In this document: in pieces, positions 6,693 to 15,680 of the stretch
How the letters are laid out: every line of letters begins with the position of its first letter
Position numbering within the stretch: the stretch's first letter is position 1
NCBI GenBank assembly: GCA_016713985.1
Contig: JADJOD010000030.1
Location: 65,523-129,522, forward strand
Direction of reading: 5' to 3'
DNA from: Lewinellaceae bacterium
GTDB taxonomy: Bacteria > Bacteroidota > Bacteroidia > Chitinophagales > Saprospiraceae
Length of the DNA stretch: 64,000 nt
The notes under the pieces: generated by a model
Databases searched by the model: none
What the model was told of the DNA's origin: nothing
Seen by the model: only the letters and a program-made list of their open reading frames with translations
Program-made: the position numbers and the translations under genes

Positions 6693-8750
6693 ATGGCCAG
6701 TAAAAAAACAAACAAGGCAACCTTTTCGTACGGCGGTATGAAAATCAGCTTCACCAAAAGCAAAAACAAAGCAGCCGTTCAGTACAATCCCGGGTTAAAA
6801 CCCCAGTCTTCCGAACTGGAATCCAGCCAGGTGGGTCCGCCGCCGACCCAGGTGGGTGAGTTTGAAGTTTTTCAGTCCGACAATTCCCTCGACGAAAAAT
6901 TAGATGAGCAGCGGGAAAGGCCCGATGTAAGCGTTGGCACCCATATCTGGCACATGGAAGGAGAAGAAGACACTTCTTTCATCCCCACCGGCAATTTGTA
7001 CATAGAATTTAAAGAAGGAACCGATGATGAAAACCAACGCGCACTGCTGGAAGAACTTCACCTCAGCCTGCTTGAAGTGGTAGGTCCCGACGCCTACCGC
7101 GCGAGTGTCACGGCCCAATCGCCCAACCCCATTACCTGTGTGGTCGAGTTGCAAAAAAAGAAGATCGTCAAAATAGCGGAGCCCGAGTTTCTGACCAAAC
7201 CGGTTTCGGGGTTTTCGCCGCCGGCCGGGCGTTTTATCGCCACGCAATGGCACCTTGAAAATACGGGTTCACAAATTCCTATCATCGATATTCCAAACGC
7301 CGTATACGGCACATCACACTTCAAACGCGGGGCGGATGCCAAAGTCAAGGAGGCCTGGGCTTTTCTCGGAAACCTCGGCTCCAAAACCCTCAAAATCGCC
7401 GTGATCGATACCGGTTTTGCAACCGATCATCCGCAACTGCGCGGCGACGGCGCCAAAGTGGTCAACACCTTCAATGCCGCCAAACGCAACGCCGACGTGT
7501 CGCCCTGGTTCCAGGTATCCGACGGCAGTTGGGGGGTTTTCAGCCACGGCACCTCCTGCGCAGCCGTCGCAGCGGGCGCCCTGGATATGCAGGGAATTTT
7601 GGGCGCCGCGCCCAATGCCCGCATCATGCCGATCAAACTCGATATTCTCAGCGACGACGCCATTCGAAATGCATTCGAACACGCGCTGATCAACGGCGCC
7701 GACATCATATCGTGTAGCCTGGGTTTCCCGAAACCGGTACCACTTTCGACTTATATCACTAATTTTTTGAGCAAAGTGGCCCGTGAAGGCCGGGGCGGCA
7801 AGGGAATCCCGATGTTTTTTGCCGCAGGCAATGCGAATCCGGCTTCCAATAACCAACCCCGCGCCGTGAGCGATTTTGCGGCTCACCCCGAAAGCATTTG
7901 TGTAACCGCATCCAACAGCCTCGACGAACATTCCGATTATTCGTTTTATGGCCCGAACGCCTTTTTATGCGCCCCCACCAACGGAAACGACGGCGTGGGC
8001 ATCACTACAGCAACCGTTGATGCGGGCGGCAACAATCAACTGGAACTGGGATATACCAGCGGGTTCGGCGGCACCTCCAGCGCTGCGCCGCTTGCTGCGG
8101 GCGTTTGCGCCCTGATGCTGAGCGCCAACCCCAAACTCACCCTGAGCCAGATCAAAACAATTCTTCGGCAGGCCTGCGACAAGATCGGTTCAACCAGAGA
8201 ATATGATGCCAACGGGCATTCCAACTATTACGGTTTTGGCCGTATTAATGCGTTGAAAGCGGTTCAAATGGCCGTTCAGGCCACCGGAGGCACGAGTGTG
8301 CCCGCCGGCAACACCGGTGGTTCAGGCACCGGCACCACAACACCACCCAAACAACCGGCAACTACTGCACAACGCGGCAAAGTGATTTCCAAATTCCTCA
8401 ATGTGCGCTCAGGCCCCTCCACTGCCAACGCCAAGGTGGGCCAGTTGAATCAGGGCGACATCGTGAATCTGCTTGAAAAAACATCCGGGTTTTGGCGCAT
8501 CGGGCAAGGTCAGTACGTGAGTGCGGAATACATCCAGGTTTTAGCCGTCAACGGTGCGCCGGTGACCAGCCGAAAAGGAAAAGTCACGTCGACGTTTCTC
8601 AACGTACGCACCGGCCCTTCCACCGCCAATGCCAAGGTGGGAGAATTAAAAAAAGGCGCCGTGGTGACCATTTTTGAAACCAGCAGCAATGGCTGGCATC
8701 GCATCGGCGATAAAAACTGGGTGATCGGAACAAATATCCAGGAGGTGTAG
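6693..8750 (+). CDS. leaderless subtilisin-like (S8) protease with two SH3b domains
   Basis: 685 residues from ATG 6693. The catalytic triad is intact: D239 (KIAVIDTGF), H285 (FSHGTSCA) and S462 (GGTSSAAP). The region before it (about residues 80-175: NLYIEFKEGT..., ALLEELHLSLLEVVG) resembles a fervidolysin-type propeptide. After a short Gly/Thr/Pro linker (about 535-565) come two tandem bacterial SH3 domains, each with the FLNVRxGPSTANAKVG signature, which usually bind cell wall or peptide ligands. Oddly, the N-terminus (MASKKTNKATFSYGG) is basic and polar, with no signal peptide and no T9SS C-terminal domain. Export, if any, must use another route, or the enzyme works inside the cell. Confidence 0.88.
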   Translation: MASKKTNKATFSYGGMKISFTKSKNKAAVQYNPGLKPQSSELESSQVGPPPTQVGEFEVFQSDNSLDEKLDEQRERPDVSVGTHIWHMEGEEDTSFIPTGNLYIEFKEGTDDENQRALLEELHLSLLEVVGPDAYRASVTAQSPNPITCVVELQKKKIVKIAEPEFLTKPVSGFSPPAGRFIATQWHLENTGSQIPIIDIPNAVYGTSHFKRGADAKVKEAWAFLGNLGSKTLKIAVIDTGFATDHPQLRGDGAKVVNTFNAAKRNADVSPWFQVSDGSWGVFSHGTSCAAVAAGALDMQGILGAAPNARIMPIKLDILSDDAIRNAFEHALINGADIISCSLGFPKPVPLSTYITNFLSKVAREGRGGKGIPMFFAAGNANPASNNQPRAVSDFAAHPESICVTASNSLDEHSDYSFYGPNAFLCAPTNGNDGVGITTATVDAGGNNQLELGYTSGFGGTSSAAPLAAGVCALMLSANPKLTLSQIKTILRQACDKIGSTREYDANGHSNYYGFGRINALKAVQMAVQATGGTSVPAGNTGGSGTGTTTPPKQPATTAQRGKVISKFLNVRSGPSTANAKVGQLNQGDIVNLLEKTSGFWRIGQGQYVSAEYIQVLAVNGAPVTSRKGKVTSTFLNVRTGPSTANAKVGELKKGAVVTIFETSSNGWHRIGDKNWVIGTNIQEV

Positions 8751-8871
8751 ATTTTTTTGTCATCGGGCCCATTTGGTTGTCGGATGGCGGCGAGAATATT
8801 CATGGAGTGCGGGTGATGCGGCAACAGCAGGGTTTTTGCCACCTTTGCTCAAAGATTCAGCCACACACCGT

Positions 8872-9975
8872 ATGCAATACGAAAACACCCTCGCATTCGC
8901 TCAAAAACTCGACCGGGATGACCCCGTCCGGTCGTATCGCGATCAATTTGTTCTCCCGCAACACCGGGGAAAAAACGTCCTTTATTTCTGCGGCAACTCA
9001 CTCGGATTGCAACCCAAAAGCATCCGTCAGGCTTTGTTGAACGAACTCGACCAATGGGCAACACACGGCGTGGAGGGCCACTTCCGCGGCGACTTGCCCT
9101 GGATGTATTACCACAAGTTCCTGACCGGGCAATCCGCCAGACTTGTTGGAGCACTGCCCCATGAAGTAGTGGTGATGAATACACTGACCGTCAACCTCCA
9201 CCTCATGATGGTATCGTTTTACCGACCGACATCCGGGCGGTACAAGATTATCATGGAAGCCGGCGCTTTCCCAAGCGACCAATATGCCGTGGAAAGCCAG
9301 GTGCGCTGGCACGGCCTGACACCCGAAACGACCATCGTCGAACTGGCGCCGCGCCCCGGCGAGTATACTCTCCGAACGGAAGATGTTCTACAAGTAATTG
9401 ATAAAGAGAAGGATAACGTTGCGTTGGTGATGCTCGGCGGGGTAAATTATTACACCGGGCAATTGTATGACCTGGAAAAAATTGCCGCAGCCGCGCAGCG
9501 GGCAGGCGCTTATGCCGGCTTCGACCTGGCGCATGCCGCCGGTAATGCACCCTTAAAATTGCACGACTGGAATGTCGATTTTGCCGTGTGGTGCAGCTAC
9601 AAATACCTCAATTCGGGGCCCGGTGGCCCTTCCGGCGCATTTGTTCACGAACGCCACGGCGACAACCCGTCCCTGCCGCGTTTTGCAGGCTGGTGGGGGC
9701 ACGATGAAAACGAAAGGTTTCAAATGAAAAAGGGTTTCAAACCCATGCGCGGCGCCGGGGGCTGGCAAATCAGCAATGCACAAATATTCAGCTTCGCCGC
9801 CCACAAGGCCAGCCTCGATATTTTTGATGCGGCAGGCATGGACCGCCTGCGCGCAAAGTGTGGAAATTGTGGGAGATGGTTGAGGAGTTTCAGGAGGTTT
9901 AAGGGTTTCATAGGGTTTCAAGGTTTCATAGGGTTTCAGGGTTTCAGGAGGTTTAAGGGTTTGCCATCCGACTAA
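8872..9975 (+). pseudogene. kynU: kynureninase, C-terminally truncated
   Basis: The first ~330 residues are clear kynureninase, the PLP enzyme cleaving (3-hydroxy)kynurenine to (3-hydroxy)anthranilate and alanine. Visible features are FCGNSLGLQPKS near the N-terminus, FDLAHAAGN, and the Schiff-base lysine K244 in SYKYLNSGPGG; GWWGHDENERFQMKKGF and GGWQISNA follow. After AGMDRLRAK (about residue 330) similarity stops and the frame runs into GGGTTTCA-type repeats, giving an artificial Phe/Gly/Arg-rich tail. The usual last ~60-70 residues, which include substrate-carboxylate and dimer contacts, are absent here and downstream. The 367-residue product is probably inactive. Translation starts at ATG 8872, since upstream codons are not conserved. 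Confidence 0.8.
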
Positions 9976-10327
9976 AAGAATTATTGACATATGGCGACGG
10001 AAAGATTTGAAAAATTATAATTGTTCAGGTAGCCGCAGCGCGGCGAAAGATTTGTAGTCGATAAGAGCAATGATCCTCCGTGGAGGTGCAGGGCACCGAA
10101 ACATATTCCGGTGCCCTGCACCTCCACGGAGAATTCGGAGCAAGGTCTACAAAGATTTCGGGGCGCTGCCCCTGACCTAAGTAGTTATGAATGAACGAAT
10201 TATTTTTGAAATCTTTCCGTCGCTTTCCATCGTTAAATCTTTAAGTCGGACGGCAAGGGTTTAAAGGTTTCAGGGTTGAGGCAACACAGAACCCTGAAAC
10301 CTTGAAACCTTATGAAACCCTTAAACC
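9896..10327. repeat. ~430-bp foldback (nested inverted-repeat) element
   Basis: The whole stretch is one long imperfect palindrome. Its outer arms are direct-repeat-rich GGTTTAAGGGTTTCATA units (9896 onward) facing TATGAAACCCTTAAACC (to 10327). Inner arms pair GCCATCCGACT (9963-9973) with a similar AGTCGGACGGC near 10244-10254, and GGCGACGGAAAGATTT (9993-10008) with AAATCTTTCCGTCGC near 10209-10223. GCAGCGCGGCGAAAGATTT (from 10035) pairs loosely with AAAGATTTCGGGGCGCTGC (to ~10169). The centre is a perfect 23-bp stem (10076-10098 with 10109-10131) and a 10-base loop. No transposase is present. It behaves like a MITE/foldback element and coincides with loss of the kynureninase 3' end. Confidence 0.75.
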
Positions 10328-10334
10328 CTGAAGT

Positions 10335-10820
10335 TTAAATCCCCAACGTTTTCCCCACAATACCCGTCAAACCACCCACCACCTTGCTGGTGAGGTTGAC
10401 GATGAAGGCGTATTGTTTGTACTTTTTTTTGAATTTCGGCACAAGATCAACCACGTCTTTGATGTACGGCTTTTTAGCAACGCGTACACCGGTCTCCACT
10501 TTTTCCAGCGTATTCAGGCCGCCCTGCCATTTTTGGGTGTCGTTGAGGATCTTGTCTATATAGCGCTGATTTTGGTCGTGGTATTTCTGTACAAACTTGA
10601 CACCTTTAACCGGATTGAGGAATTTCAGGTCTTCATTCATAAACAACACGTAATCCTGCACCAGCCCGTCGAGTTTTTGTTCCGGCGGCAGGTTGCTTTC
10701 CGCCAGGCGTTTGAGCGTTTTGTTGTGGTCGGCCAGCCAACGGTTTTGTTTCCAGGAAGCGCAACCGGTCTGGACGAGCAGGAGCCCTGTGAGGCACAGG
10801 AAAAAGGCGATTTTTTGCAT
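10335..10820 (-). CDS. small helical lipoprotein, unknown function
   Basis: 161 residues from the ATG giving MQKIAFFLCL. A lipoprotein signal with lipobox LLLVQTGC puts the lipidated Cys at about residue 20. The mature part is polar and mostly helical (HNKTLKRLAESNLPPEQKLDGLV, later KKPYIKDVVDLVPKFKKKYK) and ends with a Gly-rich hydrophobic segment LTSKVVGGLTGIVGKTLG. I recognise no family. The frame stays open far upstream across the methyltransferase gene on the other strand, but that part has no coding character. The gene ends eight bases from the foldback element and is divergent from the methyltransferase. Confidence 0.65.
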   Translation of the reverse strand: MQKIAFFLCLTGLLLVQTGCASWKQNRWLADHNKTLKRLAESNLPPEQKLDGLVQDYVLFMNEDLKFLNPVKGVKFVQKYHDQNQRYIDKILNDTQKWQGGLNTLEKVETGVRVAKKPYIKDVVDLVPKFKKKYKQYAFIVNLTSKVVGGLTGIVGKTLGI

Positions 10821-10925
10821 AAAAGGTGTTGGATTTTTTGCGAAATGATTCGTTTTATCCGTTAAACGCCGGAAGTGGCAACTCTTGTTGCAAACGCCCG
10901 GAATATTTTCCCGAAACTTGCCCGT

Positions 10926-11774
10926 ATGAAAACGCCGCACCCGGATGTTCAAACGTATTACAACCGCACACGTTTCGATTACCGCGTCCTGTGGAATCGC
11001 CGCCGCCGCGACGTGGCCGTGCATTTCGGCTACTATGACGAACACGCCGACCACCACGCCGACGCGCTGGACAACATGAACCGCGTGCTGGCTGACCTGG
11101 CAGACATTCAACCCGGCGAACGGGTACTCGATGCCGGTTGCGGACTGGGAAACGCCTGCTTCTGGCTGGCCGGGCGGCGTGGAGCGCGGGTGACCGGCCT
11201 CAATATTGTGGAAAGACAAATAATTGATTGCCAAAATTTTAAAGAAAAAAACGGCCTGACTGACGTTGATTTTGTACAAGCCGATTTTTGCAGCATCCCT
11301 TTCGGGCAGGGAACTTTCGACGTGGTTTGGGCCTGTGAAAGTATCTGTCATGCCGCACAAAAACAGGCGTTTTACCGGGAAGCATACCGCGTACTCAAAC
11401 CTGGCGGCCGGTTGGTTATGGCCGAGTATATGCGAACCGGACGACCTTTGCCGGCCAATTCCGAACGTCTGCTATCCGCCTGGCTGCATCCCTGGGCCAT
11501 TCCCGACATCGACACGGCCGACGAACACCGGGGCCATGCGCAATCTGCCGGTTTTTCAGAAATTAATATCAGGGACGTCACGCCCAATGTCCGGGTCTCG
11601 CTCCGAAACCTGCATGAAATTTCCACACGCTGGCTGCCTTTGGGCAGGTTTTTCGGCTTTTTCGGGATCGTGGACCGGGTACGACTCGGCAATGCCCGGG
11701 CTTCGGTCCGGCAATACGATGCCTTGCAGGCAGGGGCGTGGAAGTATGGTCTATTGCTGGCGGAAAAACGGTAA
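10926..11774 (+). CDS. SAM-dependent methyltransferase
   Basis: 282 residues. Class I Rossmann methyltransferase: motif I VLDAGCGLGNACFWLA (about residues 67-82), motif II acid in TGLNIVERQI, DFVQADFCSIPF (motif III region) and FDVVWACESICH (motif IV), then LKPGGRLVMAEYM. The N-terminal helix YYNRTRFDYRVLWN and overall layout resemble the tocopherol/sarcosine N-methyltransferase-like group acting on small molecules or lipids. Substrate is unknown. The ATG at 10926 is chosen because upstream codons are not family-like. Confidence 0.8.
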   Translation: MKTPHPDVQTYYNRTRFDYRVLWNRRRRDVAVHFGYYDEHADHHADALDNMNRVLADLADIQPGERVLDAGCGLGNACFWLAGRRGARVTGLNIVERQIIDCQNFKEKNGLTDVDFVQADFCSIPFGQGTFDVVWACESICHAAQKQAFYREAYRVLKPGGRLVMAEYMRTGRPLPANSERLLSAWLHPWAIPDIDTADEHRGHAQSAGFSEINIRDVTPNVRVSLRNLHEISTRWLPLGRFFGFFGIVDRVRLGNARASVRQYDALQAGAWKYGLLLAEKR

Positions 11775-11778
11775 ATTG

Positions 11779-13360
11779 TTATTTCTCTCCGATCTCCTCT
11801 TTCGCCACCCCAAACGGCGTATTCAAAAAACGTAGTATTTGCCGTTTGATTTGACCCGTTCGCGCGATACGTTCACCTGATGTTTTCCGGCCGAATACCC
11901 GCCTTCCGTGAGGTGAACAAGCGAGCCGCCGGGGTCGAATATGCTCACAATGACGATCGTTTGTTTCGGCAGTTGGAAGGTAATTTGAACCTCTTCATCG
12001 GTCAGGGCAGGAGGAAAAAGTGTTACCGAGGTGTTTCCCGAAGCGGCTTTTAACAAGACTTCCAATTCGTTGCGTACAAGGGCCTGATTTCGAAAAGAGT
12101 TAAAATGAATCAAAAAGCTCAGGGGTGGCAGTTCCACGCCGGTCATGGTGAAGGAATCCAGTTGCAAGGGGGTATCCCGGTCGCATTTGGCAGCAATTTT
12201 TGCAGCAATTGAGTCTGAAAACGGTTCACCGGCATTCATATCGAATACTTCTCCGGCTATAGTAAGCCGGAAAAAAAGGTCAGATCGGGATTCACCGTCA
12301 ATCCGGCACAGAAGGGGATTCGTGAGCATGGTGGTTTTAATGGAGGGATCGTAAGAAAGTATGGCGACCCGGGCAATCGGTTCGTCAATGGAGGCGGTTG
12401 TTCCGTCGGGTTTGGCAGAATACGCGAGATAAAGCCCTTCCAGGTGTTCTCTGAACGCTCCCCATTCCAGGCTGAGGGTATGGGTATCGCGGCTTCGGCG
12501 CAACAACAGGCGTGTGTCGTTGTCGGGCACGAGGGTCATTTGTTTTTTGTACAGCCGCTCGTATTGTTGTGCCGTCTGCAATTCCAGCGAAACGGTCGCG
12601 CCCGGCCGCGCCAGGTGCTTGTAATTGTTCAGGTTATCCAGCATTTGCCGGTACTCGATGTCGTCCGATAAAAGGGCGGATAAACCGAACCAGCCCTGCT
12701 CGGGGTCTTGAAAATTGATGGTGGCCCGGATCGTTTGTGGTTCCGCGTACGGCTGCCACTCCGCGTATGGCTGTTGGCGCACGGTTTGCCAAAATTCGGC
12801 AACGGTAAAAAAGTCGCGGTCGGAGATTCTGGTAATGTCTTCCCGGCCCCAGGCTACCCGTTCCAGCAATTGTTCATTCAGAAAAGGCGCGTTGGAAGCC
12901 CAGTTGCCGCGAACGGGCTGGTACTCTTTTTTATCCTCCGGGTTATGGATGAGGATGTCGACTGCGCCCACAATTCCGTTGCCCAGTGGCAAATCAGTAA
13001 TATGGAACACCGCACCGACGCTGACTTTGGGTCCGAGGGCAGCATCCAGTTCGCCCAGCCGGGCGGTATAGTCCGCAGTAGAAACGGGTATTTCTTCCAG
13101 TTTGAACGAAAAATCGCGGAGCAAAGCCGTTCCGTTCCAGATCGTCGGAGGGGACAGCAATATTTGGCGGAAACCCGGCGCCGTCAGTTTCAGTTGCCCT
13201 TTGAAACCATTGCCCGCTGTCAGGTCACACTGATGTTTGCCCCAGTAAAAATGTATTTGGCGGCGGGTGGTGTGCTGCCCGGGGTGCCGTCGGCCAGTTG
13301 AAAGGCGGAAAGGGGCCCGGTGGCAAACAACAAGAGAAAAAAGAGAAAAAAACGAAGCAT
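11779..13360 (-). CDS. secreted protein with T9SS-type C-terminal domain (two frameshifts)
   Basis: About 527 residues once two single-base frameshifts are bridged. The signal peptide starts at MLRFFLFFLLLFATGPLSAF. Near 13250 the frame must shift at a T-run, after which HFYWGKHQCDLTAGNGFKGQ continues naturally. The body is beta-rich and unfamiliar, with a small internal duplication QPYAEWQPYAEPQ. The C-terminus (VIVSIFDPGGSLVHL..., SNGKYYVF) looks like a type A sorting domain. It ends prematurely at 11823, but with one extra T in the run near 11827 it continues LNTPFGVAKEEIGEK to a stop at 11779, a typical sorting-domain ending. A repeated leader lies just upstream. Secretion via T9SS is inference. 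Confidence 0.6.
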
Positions 13361-13368
13361 AGGCTGGT

Positions 13369-13464
13369 AAGTAACAGGACGGAAATCTTTTCCGTCCAAA
13401 TGTTTCATTCTCTGAATGTTCCGAAGAACGTTGGTAGCATTAATTTTACACAGTATGCCCGCTT
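13369..13464 (-). repeat. duplicated 5' leader with hairpin, copy 1
   Basis: This block upstream of the gene starting at 13360 is closely repeated at 35191-35280 upstream of the T9SS plug gene. It holds the near-palindrome GGACGGAAATCTTTTCCGTCC (13377-13397) and a conserved flank with TTCGGAACATTC on the minus strand. In both copies an in-frame ATG gives MKHxDGKDFRPxTY reading into the downstream gene. Confidence 0.65.
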
Positions 13465-13485
13465 ATTTTAAAAAAACGTCCGCCA

Positions 13486-15546
13486 TCATCCCATCAGCAC
13501 CTCCAGCAACTCCGTCGCCGCTTTGGCCACTACTGTGCCCGGACCGAACACGGCCGCCGCGCCGGCTTCTTTCAAAAAGTTGTAGTCCTGTTGTGGAATA
13601 ACGCCGCCGACCACCACCAAAATGTCTTCGCGGCCTAATTTTTTTAACTCCGCAATCGTCTGGGGCACCAGCGTTTTGTGGCCGGCTGCCAGGGAAGAAA
13701 TGCCGAGGACGTGCACGTCATTTTCAGCCGCCTGGCGCGCCGCTTCGGCGGGTGTCTGGAACAAAGGGCCGATGTCCACGTCAAAACCCAGGTCTGCAAA
13801 AGCCGTGGCGATCACTTTTGCGCCGCGGTCATGGCCGTCCTGGCCCAGTTTGGCCACCATGATACGCGGGCGGCGGCCTTCCTGCTCGGCAAATGCGTCT
13901 GCGAGGCGGCGCGCCTGTTCGAAGTCTTTGTTGTTGTTCATGCTGGCGGCATACACGCCGGTAATGGCGCGTGAAGTAGCGGTGTAACGCCCGAAGGCGT
14001 TTTCCAGGGCCAAAGATATTTCGCCGAGCGTTGCGCGGGCGCGGGCGGCGGCAATAGCGAGTTCCAACAGATTACCCGTGCCGGTTTCAGCACTTTGTTG
14101 CAGGGCGGACAAAGCCGCCGACACATCCGCATCGTGGCGGGCTGCCTTCACCTGTTGCAACCTGGCGATCTGGCTTTCCCGCACGGCTGTGTTATCCACT
14201 TCAAGAATTTCAAAAGCCGCATCCTCGCCGACCCGGAAGATATTCACCCCGACGATACGTTCTTCGCCGGAATCGATACGCGCCTGTTTGCGGGCAGCGG
14301 CTTCTTCGATCCGGAGTTTGGGCAAACCCGCCTCGATGGCTTTGGCCATGCCGCCCAGGTCTTCCACTTCCCGGATCAGCGCCCAGGCTTTATCCACGAG
14401 TTCCAGCGTGCGTTTTTCTACAAAATAAGAGCCGGCCCAGGGGTCCACGGCGCGTGTTACGTCGGTGTTTTTCTGGATAAAAATCTGCGTGTCGCGGGCG
14501 ATTTTGGCGGAAAAATCAGTCGGCAATGCCATCGCCTCGTCGAATGAATTGGTGTGCAGGCTTTGTGTGCCGCCCAACACGGCCGCCATCGCTTCGATGC
14601 AGGTGCGTGCCACGTTGTTGAAGGGATCCTGCTCGGTGAGCGACCAGCCGCTTGTCTGGCAATGGGTGCGCAGGGCGAGTGATTTGTCGTTTTTCGGGTC
14701 GAACTGTTGGACTAATTTGGCCCAGAGCAGGCGTCCGGCGCGCATTTTGGCGATCTCGGTGAAGTGGTTCATGCCGATGCCCCAGAAAAACGAGAGCCGC
14801 GGCGCAAAATCGTCGATGGACAAACCCGCCGCAAGGCCGGCGCGGATATATTCAAGACCGTCGGCGAGGGTATAGGCCAGTTCGATCTCCGCCGGTGCGC
14901 CGGCCTCGTGCATGTGATAGCCGGAAATGGAAATGGAATTGAATTTTGGCATTTTTCCGGCGCAATAGGCAAAAATATCGCTGATGATGCGCATACTCGG
15001 CCCCGGCGGATAGATGTAGGTATTGCGCACCATGAATTCTTTGAGGATGTCGTTCTGAATTGTTCCCGACAATTTTTCCGGCGACACACCCTGCTCTTCG
15101 GCGGCAACGATAAAAAATGCCATGACGGGGATCACCGCGCCGTTCATGGTCATGGACACGGACATCTGATCGAGCGGAATCTGGTCGAACAAAATTTTCA
15201 TATCTTCCACTGTATCAATGGCTACGCCCGCTTTGCCCACATCGCCCACCACACGCGGGTGGTCGGAATCGTAACCCCGGTGCGTGGCGAGGTCGAAAGC
15301 TACGGAAAGCCCTTTCTGACCTGCGGCGAGGTTGCGGCGGTAAAAAGCGTTGCTCGCTTCTGCCGTCGAAAAACCCGCGTACTGGCGGATCGTCCAGGGC
15401 TGAGTGACAAACATGCTGGAATAAGGGCCGCCGAGAAAAGGAGGTATCCCCGCGACGTAGGGAAGTGCGGCGGAAGTTTCCGGTTGAATGCCAGCGGGCC
15501 GGAGCGTCGGATCGAATGGAATGTTGGAAAAGTCGGGTGAGGGCAT
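13486..15546 (-). CDS. mutB: methylmalonyl-CoA mutase, large subunit
   Basis: 686 residues, complete. The substrate TIM barrel begins with PYVAGIPPFLGGPYSSMFV and WTIRQYAGFSTAEASN and contains the ATHRGYDSDHPRV segment. The C-terminal cobalamin-binding domain carries the base-off signature G-x-D-G-H-D-R-G with axial ligand H572. It interconverts succinyl-CoA and methylmalonyl-CoA using adenosylcobalamin, in propionate and branched-chain/odd-chain degradation. Length and motif fit the catalytic subunit. No small-subunit gene (mutA) or meaB is adjacent in the window, so the partner must lie elsewhere or the enzyme works differently. It is divergent from the large T9SS protein. Confidence 0.93.
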   Translation of the reverse strand: MPSPDFSNIPFDPTLRPAGIQPETSAALPYVAGIPPFLGGPYSSMFVTQPWTIRQYAGFSTAEASNAFYRRNLAAGQKGLSVAFDLATHRGYDSDHPRVVGDVGKAGVAIDTVEDMKILFDQIPLDQMSVSMTMNGAVIPVMAFFIVAAEEQGVSPEKLSGTIQNDILKEFMVRNTYIYPPGPSMRIISDIFAYCAGKMPKFNSISISGYHMHEAGAPAEIELAYTLADGLEYIRAGLAAGLSIDDFAPRLSFFWGIGMNHFTEIAKMRAGRLLWAKLVQQFDPKNDKSLALRTHCQTSGWSLTEQDPFNNVARTCIEAMAAVLGGTQSLHTNSFDEAMALPTDFSAKIARDTQIFIQKNTDVTRAVDPWAGSYFVEKRTLELVDKAWALIREVEDLGGMAKAIEAGLPKLRIEEAAARKQARIDSGEERIVGVNIFRVGEDAAFEILEVDNTAVRESQIARLQQVKAARHDADVSAALSALQQSAETGTGNLLELAIAAARARATLGEISLALENAFGRYTATSRAITGVYAASMNNNKDFEQARRLADAFAEQEGRRPRIMVAKLGQDGHDRGAKVIATAFADLGFDVDIGPLFQTPAEAARQAAENDVHVLGISSLAAGHKTLVPQTIAELKKLGREDILVVVGGVIPQQDYNFLKEAGAAAVFGPGTVVAKAATELLEVLMG

Positions 15547-15680
15547 TGGTTATACAAATTGGCGGGTGCAATATCGGGGTTTTTCCAGCAGATAAGGTAC
15601 GTCTGCCCCTTTCGGCCGCATTCCGAAGCAAAATTCGTTGCTTTGCAGCATTGTACATTTCACCCGTTTTTACAGTAAAC

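Noticed and set aside
9890..9975. Phe/Gly/Arg-rich tail of the kynureninase as a genuine new domain
   Set aside because: It is simply translation of the GGGTTTCA repeats of the foldback element and ends by chance.
10850..11360. N-terminal extension of the small lipoprotein across the methyltransferase gene
   Set aside because: The added codons are antisense to a conserved methyltransferase, while a perfect lipoprotein signal begins at 10820.
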